A DNA stretch of 64,000 nucleotides from Arcicella rosea. GTDB taxonomy: Bacteria; Bacteroidota; Bacteroidia; Cytophagales; Spirosomataceae. This document shows positions 61,740-64,000 of this stretch, in pieces. Where the stretch lies: positions 62,001 through 126,000 of the forward strand of contig NZ_JACHKT010000008.1 of the NCBI RefSeq assembly GCF_014204325.1. Reading direction: 5' to 3'. The translations under genes and the position numbers were made by a program. The notes beneath the pieces are model-generated. The model was given only the letters and a program-made list of their open reading frames with translations, was not told where the DNA came from and made no database searches. Every line of letters starts with the position of its first letter. Within the stretch, counting starts at the first letter, position 1.

Positions 61740-62156
61740 ATGAATAACATTCCCCAGACTTTAATTGTAGATGACGAGCATCTTAACAGAATTTTACTGT
61801 CTCGTTCGCTTCAATCCTTTAATATATCTTACAGCGAAACCACCGATGGTCAAGAGGCTATAGCATGGATAAAACAATCTACTGAAAAAAAAATCATTGT
61901 TTTATTAGATTTAAATATGCCAGTAATGGATGGTTACGAATTCCTATTCTACTTAGAATGTAATCCAGAAGAATTTTCTGATAAACAAGTTGAAATTATC
62001 ATTGTGTCGGCTGCCAGTCAAAGTAGTTTCGATGAATTATGTAACCTAGCTGGAATTACTTTAAAAACTGCGGCTTATCTTGAAAAACCTGTCAGTAAAA
62101 ACAGGTTGCAAGAAGCCCTTCTTCTTGCAACTAACAACTTCAACTCGGTTCTTTAA
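61740..62156 (+). CDS. single-domain response regulator (CheY-like)
   Basis: 138 residues consisting only of a receiver: acidic pocket LIVDDEHLNR, phospho-acceptor Asp in VLLDLNMPVMDGYEF, switch Ser in IIIVSAASQ and Lys in AYLEKPVSK. No output domain, so it works through protein contact or as a relay. Its likely partners are the PAS kinase upstream and the receiver-kinase 95 nt downstream. Confidence 0.92.
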   Translation: MNNIPQTLIVDDEHLNRILLSRSLQSFNISYSETTDGQEAIAWIKQSTEKKIIVLLDLNMPVMDGYEFLFYLECNPEEFSDKQVEIIIVSAASQSSFDELCNLAGITLKTAAYLEKPVSKNRLQEALLLATNNFNSVL

Positions 62157-62251
62157 TCAATAATTGATGTTCTTCTACATCAAAAAGGTTTTTTTCAAAT
62201 AAAAAAGACTCCATTTTTGATTTATGATTAACAATATTCTAAAAAACAATT

Positions 62252-63346
62252 ATGACTAAAATCGTATTGATAGAAGATGATTTTCTACTTGCAGATAATA
62301 CAAAAACAATTTTAGAAATTAGTGGATTTAGTTGCTTTGTTGCAGAAGAAGGAGCAATCGGGATACAATTAATTGAGGATATTCAGCCTGATATTGTAAT
62401 TTGTGATATAATGCTTGACGAAATGGATGGTTATGAGATTTTAAGAATCATCCGTTATGAAAAAGGATTGGTCAATCTTCCATTTATTTTTCTTTCAGCA
62501 AGAGTAGATATATCTGATAAAAGAAAAGGGATGAATCTGGGTGCTGATGATTTCCTGACTAAACCATTTACTACCAAAGATTTAGTAGAGACAATTAATT
62601 CAAGGTTAAAAATCGGTTCTCTAAAAAAAGCTTCTGCTGATGTTGAAATCAGAAAAAATGCTACTGATATTTTTCTAAGTATCTCCAATCATGAATACCT
62701 TACTCCGCTAAACGGCATCGTCAATTTCACAGATTTGATGTCGGAACATATTGACAATTCTGATTTATTAGATATTAACGAGCTTCAAGTTCTGATTGAT
62801 GGCATTAGGATTTCAGGCAATAGGATGCTCAGAATTACCAGAAAATTACTTTGGTACAATCAGCTAATTAGCGGGATAAATCCTTGGAAACATGCCGCTA
62901 AAGAACAAGTAGATATTGTAAAACTTGAAAGTAAATTATTCAACCAACTCAAGAAAAGTAAATCTATTGATTTTCATCTGATTACTAATCATAAAGCTTT
63001 ACCATTAGAGGATTACGACAGTATCTTTCTTGAAAACATACTTTCAGAATTGTATCAAAATATTATTCAATTTGCAGATGTAGATTATAGGATTTACTCT
63101 GAAATACTTAGTACTGATACAGTATTAATTTTGAATTTAAAAAATCACTTTCTGGGTATTTATCAAATGGATACACAGGCAATCAAACCATTTTATCAAG
63201 CTCATAATACCAAAGATATGAATGGAACAGGCTTAGGTTTGTATATCGTAAATGAATGGGTTAAAAGTATTGGCGGACAATTTGAAGTAAAATGTACAAA
63301 TAGTGTTTTTGAAGTAAACATTATTTTGCCAAGAATATTGAAATAG
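62252..63346 (+). CDS. receiver-histidine kinase fusion (REC at the N-terminus)
   Basis: 364 residues. Receiver at 1-120 (LIEDDFLLADNTK, phospho-Asp in VICDIMLDEMDGYEI, Lys in DFLTKPFTTKDL). Then a HisKA-like region with His in ISNHEYLTPLNGIVNF, and a HATPase domain with ENILSELYQNIIQFA as N-box and GTGLGLYIVNEWVKSIGG as the late lid. The usual D-x-G-x-G box is not recognisable (LNLKNHFLGIYQMD in its place), so ATP binding may be weak. It has no sensory domain; its input is phosphorylation of its own receiver, perhaps by the PAS kinase. Confidence 0.88.
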   Translation: MTKIVLIEDDFLLADNTKTILEISGFSCFVAEEGAIGIQLIEDIQPDIVICDIMLDEMDGYEILRIIRYEKGLVNLPFIFLSARVDISDKRKGMNLGADDFLTKPFTTKDLVETINSRLKIGSLKKASADVEIRKNATDIFLSISNHEYLTPLNGIVNFTDLMSEHIDNSDLLDINELQVLIDGIRISGNRMLRITRKLLWYNQLISGINPWKHAAKEQVDIVKLESKLFNQLKKSKSIDFHLITNHKALPLEDYDSIFLENILSELYQNIIQFADVDYRIYSEILSTDTVLILNLKNHFLGIYQMDTQAIKPFYQAHNTKDMNGTGLGLYIVNEWVKSIGGQFEVKCTNSVFEVNIILPRILK

Positions 63347-63360
63347 TATTCAAATAATTA

Positions 63361-63407
63361 TAATCAAAAAAGGCTAACCAGATATTCTGATTAGCCTTTT
63401 TTGATTA
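63361..63407. terminator. bidirectional terminator between receiver-kinase and OmpA genes
   Basis: TAATCAAAAAAGGCTAA (63361-63377) and TTAGCCTTTTTTGATTA (63391-63407) form a perfect 17-bp stem with A and T runs inside it, suited to both convergent genes. Confidence 0.9.
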
Positions 63408-63415
63408 TATTCTAC

Positions 63416-64000
63416 TTATTTTAACTGAATAATCTTAAACTCCGAACGTCTGTTAGTTTGATGTTGTTCTTCGGTACATTCTATTCCGTCGGCACATTCG
63501 TTTAATAATTGCGTTTCGCCATAACCTGATGTTTCAAATCGGTTGGCTGCAATGCCTCTTTTTACCAAATATTGAACGACAGAAGCTGAACGATTTTCAG
63601 AAAGCGTTTGGTTGAATTCTGTTGTTGCTCGGCTATCGGTATGGGAACGAACTTCAATTCTCATATTCGGATAACGGCGCATTAATAACAACAATTTATT
63701 CAATTCGGCAGCTGCATCAGGGCGAATATTATACTTCGTATAGTTGTAATAAATATTGTCGATTGCAATGACATCGCCTTCTTCAAACATCGTTAAATTA
63801 GTATTGATTTCTTGTGGGTCGTCTTTTCCTAATTTTTCAATTTTATTTCCTTTTGAAGCAAAATTATCTTTAGTAGCATCTATTGTATATTCGCATCCTT
63901 CACAAATTTCAAACTGATAACGTCCGTTTGGTCCAGTCACCACGGTCTGAATCGTTCCGTCACATTCGTTGGTAAGTGTCACTTTTACACCACCTAATGA
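63416..64000 (-). CDS. OmpA-family protein, C-terminal part (PorE-like), truncated by window end
   Basis: The C-terminal 194 codons are in the window; the reading frame continues past base 64000 (residues SLGGVK precede the GTG at 63982). The visible part is a carboxypeptidase-regulatory-like domain (GGVKVTLTNECDGTIQTV ... YTIDATKDNFASKG) followed by an OmpA peptidoglycan-binding domain (NIRPDAAAELNKLLLLMRRYPNMRIEVRSHTDSRATTEFNQTLSENRSASVVQYLVKRGI ... NRRSEF). This order, regulatory fold then OmpA, is that of PorE of the type IX secretion system, which also has TPR and beta-propeller parts upstream that would lie outside the window. Confidence 0.8.
   Translation of the reverse strand, partial: SLGGVKVTLTNECDGTIQTVVTGPNGRYQFEICEGCEYTIDATKDNFASKGNKIEKLGKDDPQEINTNLTMFEEGDVIAIDNIYYNYTKYNIRPDAAAELNKLLLLMRRYPNMRIEVRSHTDSRATTEFNQTLSENRSASVVQYLVKRGIAANRFETSGYGETQLLNECADGIECTEEQHQTNRRSEFKIIQLK

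Overview
The window looks like a chromosome segment of a low-GC Bacteroidota, most likely of the order Cytophagales. The signs are AT-rich intergenic DNA, signal peptides ending in F/S-x-Q, SusC-type regulatory folds (CarboxypepD_reg with DUF5686), TANFOR-like surface proteins, a type IX-secretion-type OmpA protein and an inositol-lipid operon of the kind known from Bacteroides. I see no rRNA, tRNA, CRISPR array, transposase or prophage. Assignments rest on reading the sequence and recalling families; no database search was run.

0-14.7 kb is a glycan-degradation locus. It holds a LacI regulator, a GH95 enzyme, a six-hairpin glycosidase-like protein, L-rhamnose mutarotase, a NIPSNAP protein, a GH106 rhamnosidase and a divergent GH2 enzyme. 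An identical 16-bp LacI-type operator candidate lies before lacI and in the GH106/GH2 divergent promoter region. The locus therefore looks like one regulon for a rhamnose-containing plant or algal polysaccharide. Two minisatellites sit inside it: 16 x 21 nt and 20 x 15 nt.

14.7-17 kb carries hairpin terminators and a membrane-bound winged-helix regulator, divergent from a small Cys-containing secreted protein and a YceI protein. 17-22.8 kb is an accessory region of mostly unrecognised secreted proteins. It includes a duplicated gene with a gene-conversion signature and several families of small palindromic repeats. 22.9-25.4 kb is a two-gene module: an AAA ATPase with a DUF3696-like tail and a membrane partner that could be a defence effector. 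A 42-nt minisatellite, a YdeI/DUF1905 protein and a SemiSWEET transporter follow.

27.7-34.8 kb is a seven-gene, tightly packed operon. In order it encodes myo-inositol-phosphate synthase, a PgpA-like phosphatase, GtrA, a CarboxypepD_reg/DUF5686 protein, a CDP-alcohol phosphatidyltransferase, a DUF4833 protein and an Aur1/PAP2-like enzyme. This is a full route from glucose-6-phosphate to phosphatidylinositol and probably inositol sphingolipid, with three extra envelope genes. It is the most interesting system in the window.

35.3-41.7 kb is a TetR-controlled RND efflux operon with a 46-bp perfect palindrome upstream of tetR and a matching 18-bp site upstream of the efflux genes. 41.7-52.1 kb is a surface-protein operon (beta-barrel, 2079-aa TANFOR-like protein, fibronectin-III protein) next to a propeller-type histidine kinase and a NarL-type regulator (52.2-56 kb). 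56-58.5 kb holds a nitrilase/GNAT/SnoaL gene string and a rhodanese. 59.5-63.3 kb is a signalling cluster (PAS kinase, single-domain receiver, receiver-kinase). The window ends inside a PorE-like OmpA protein.
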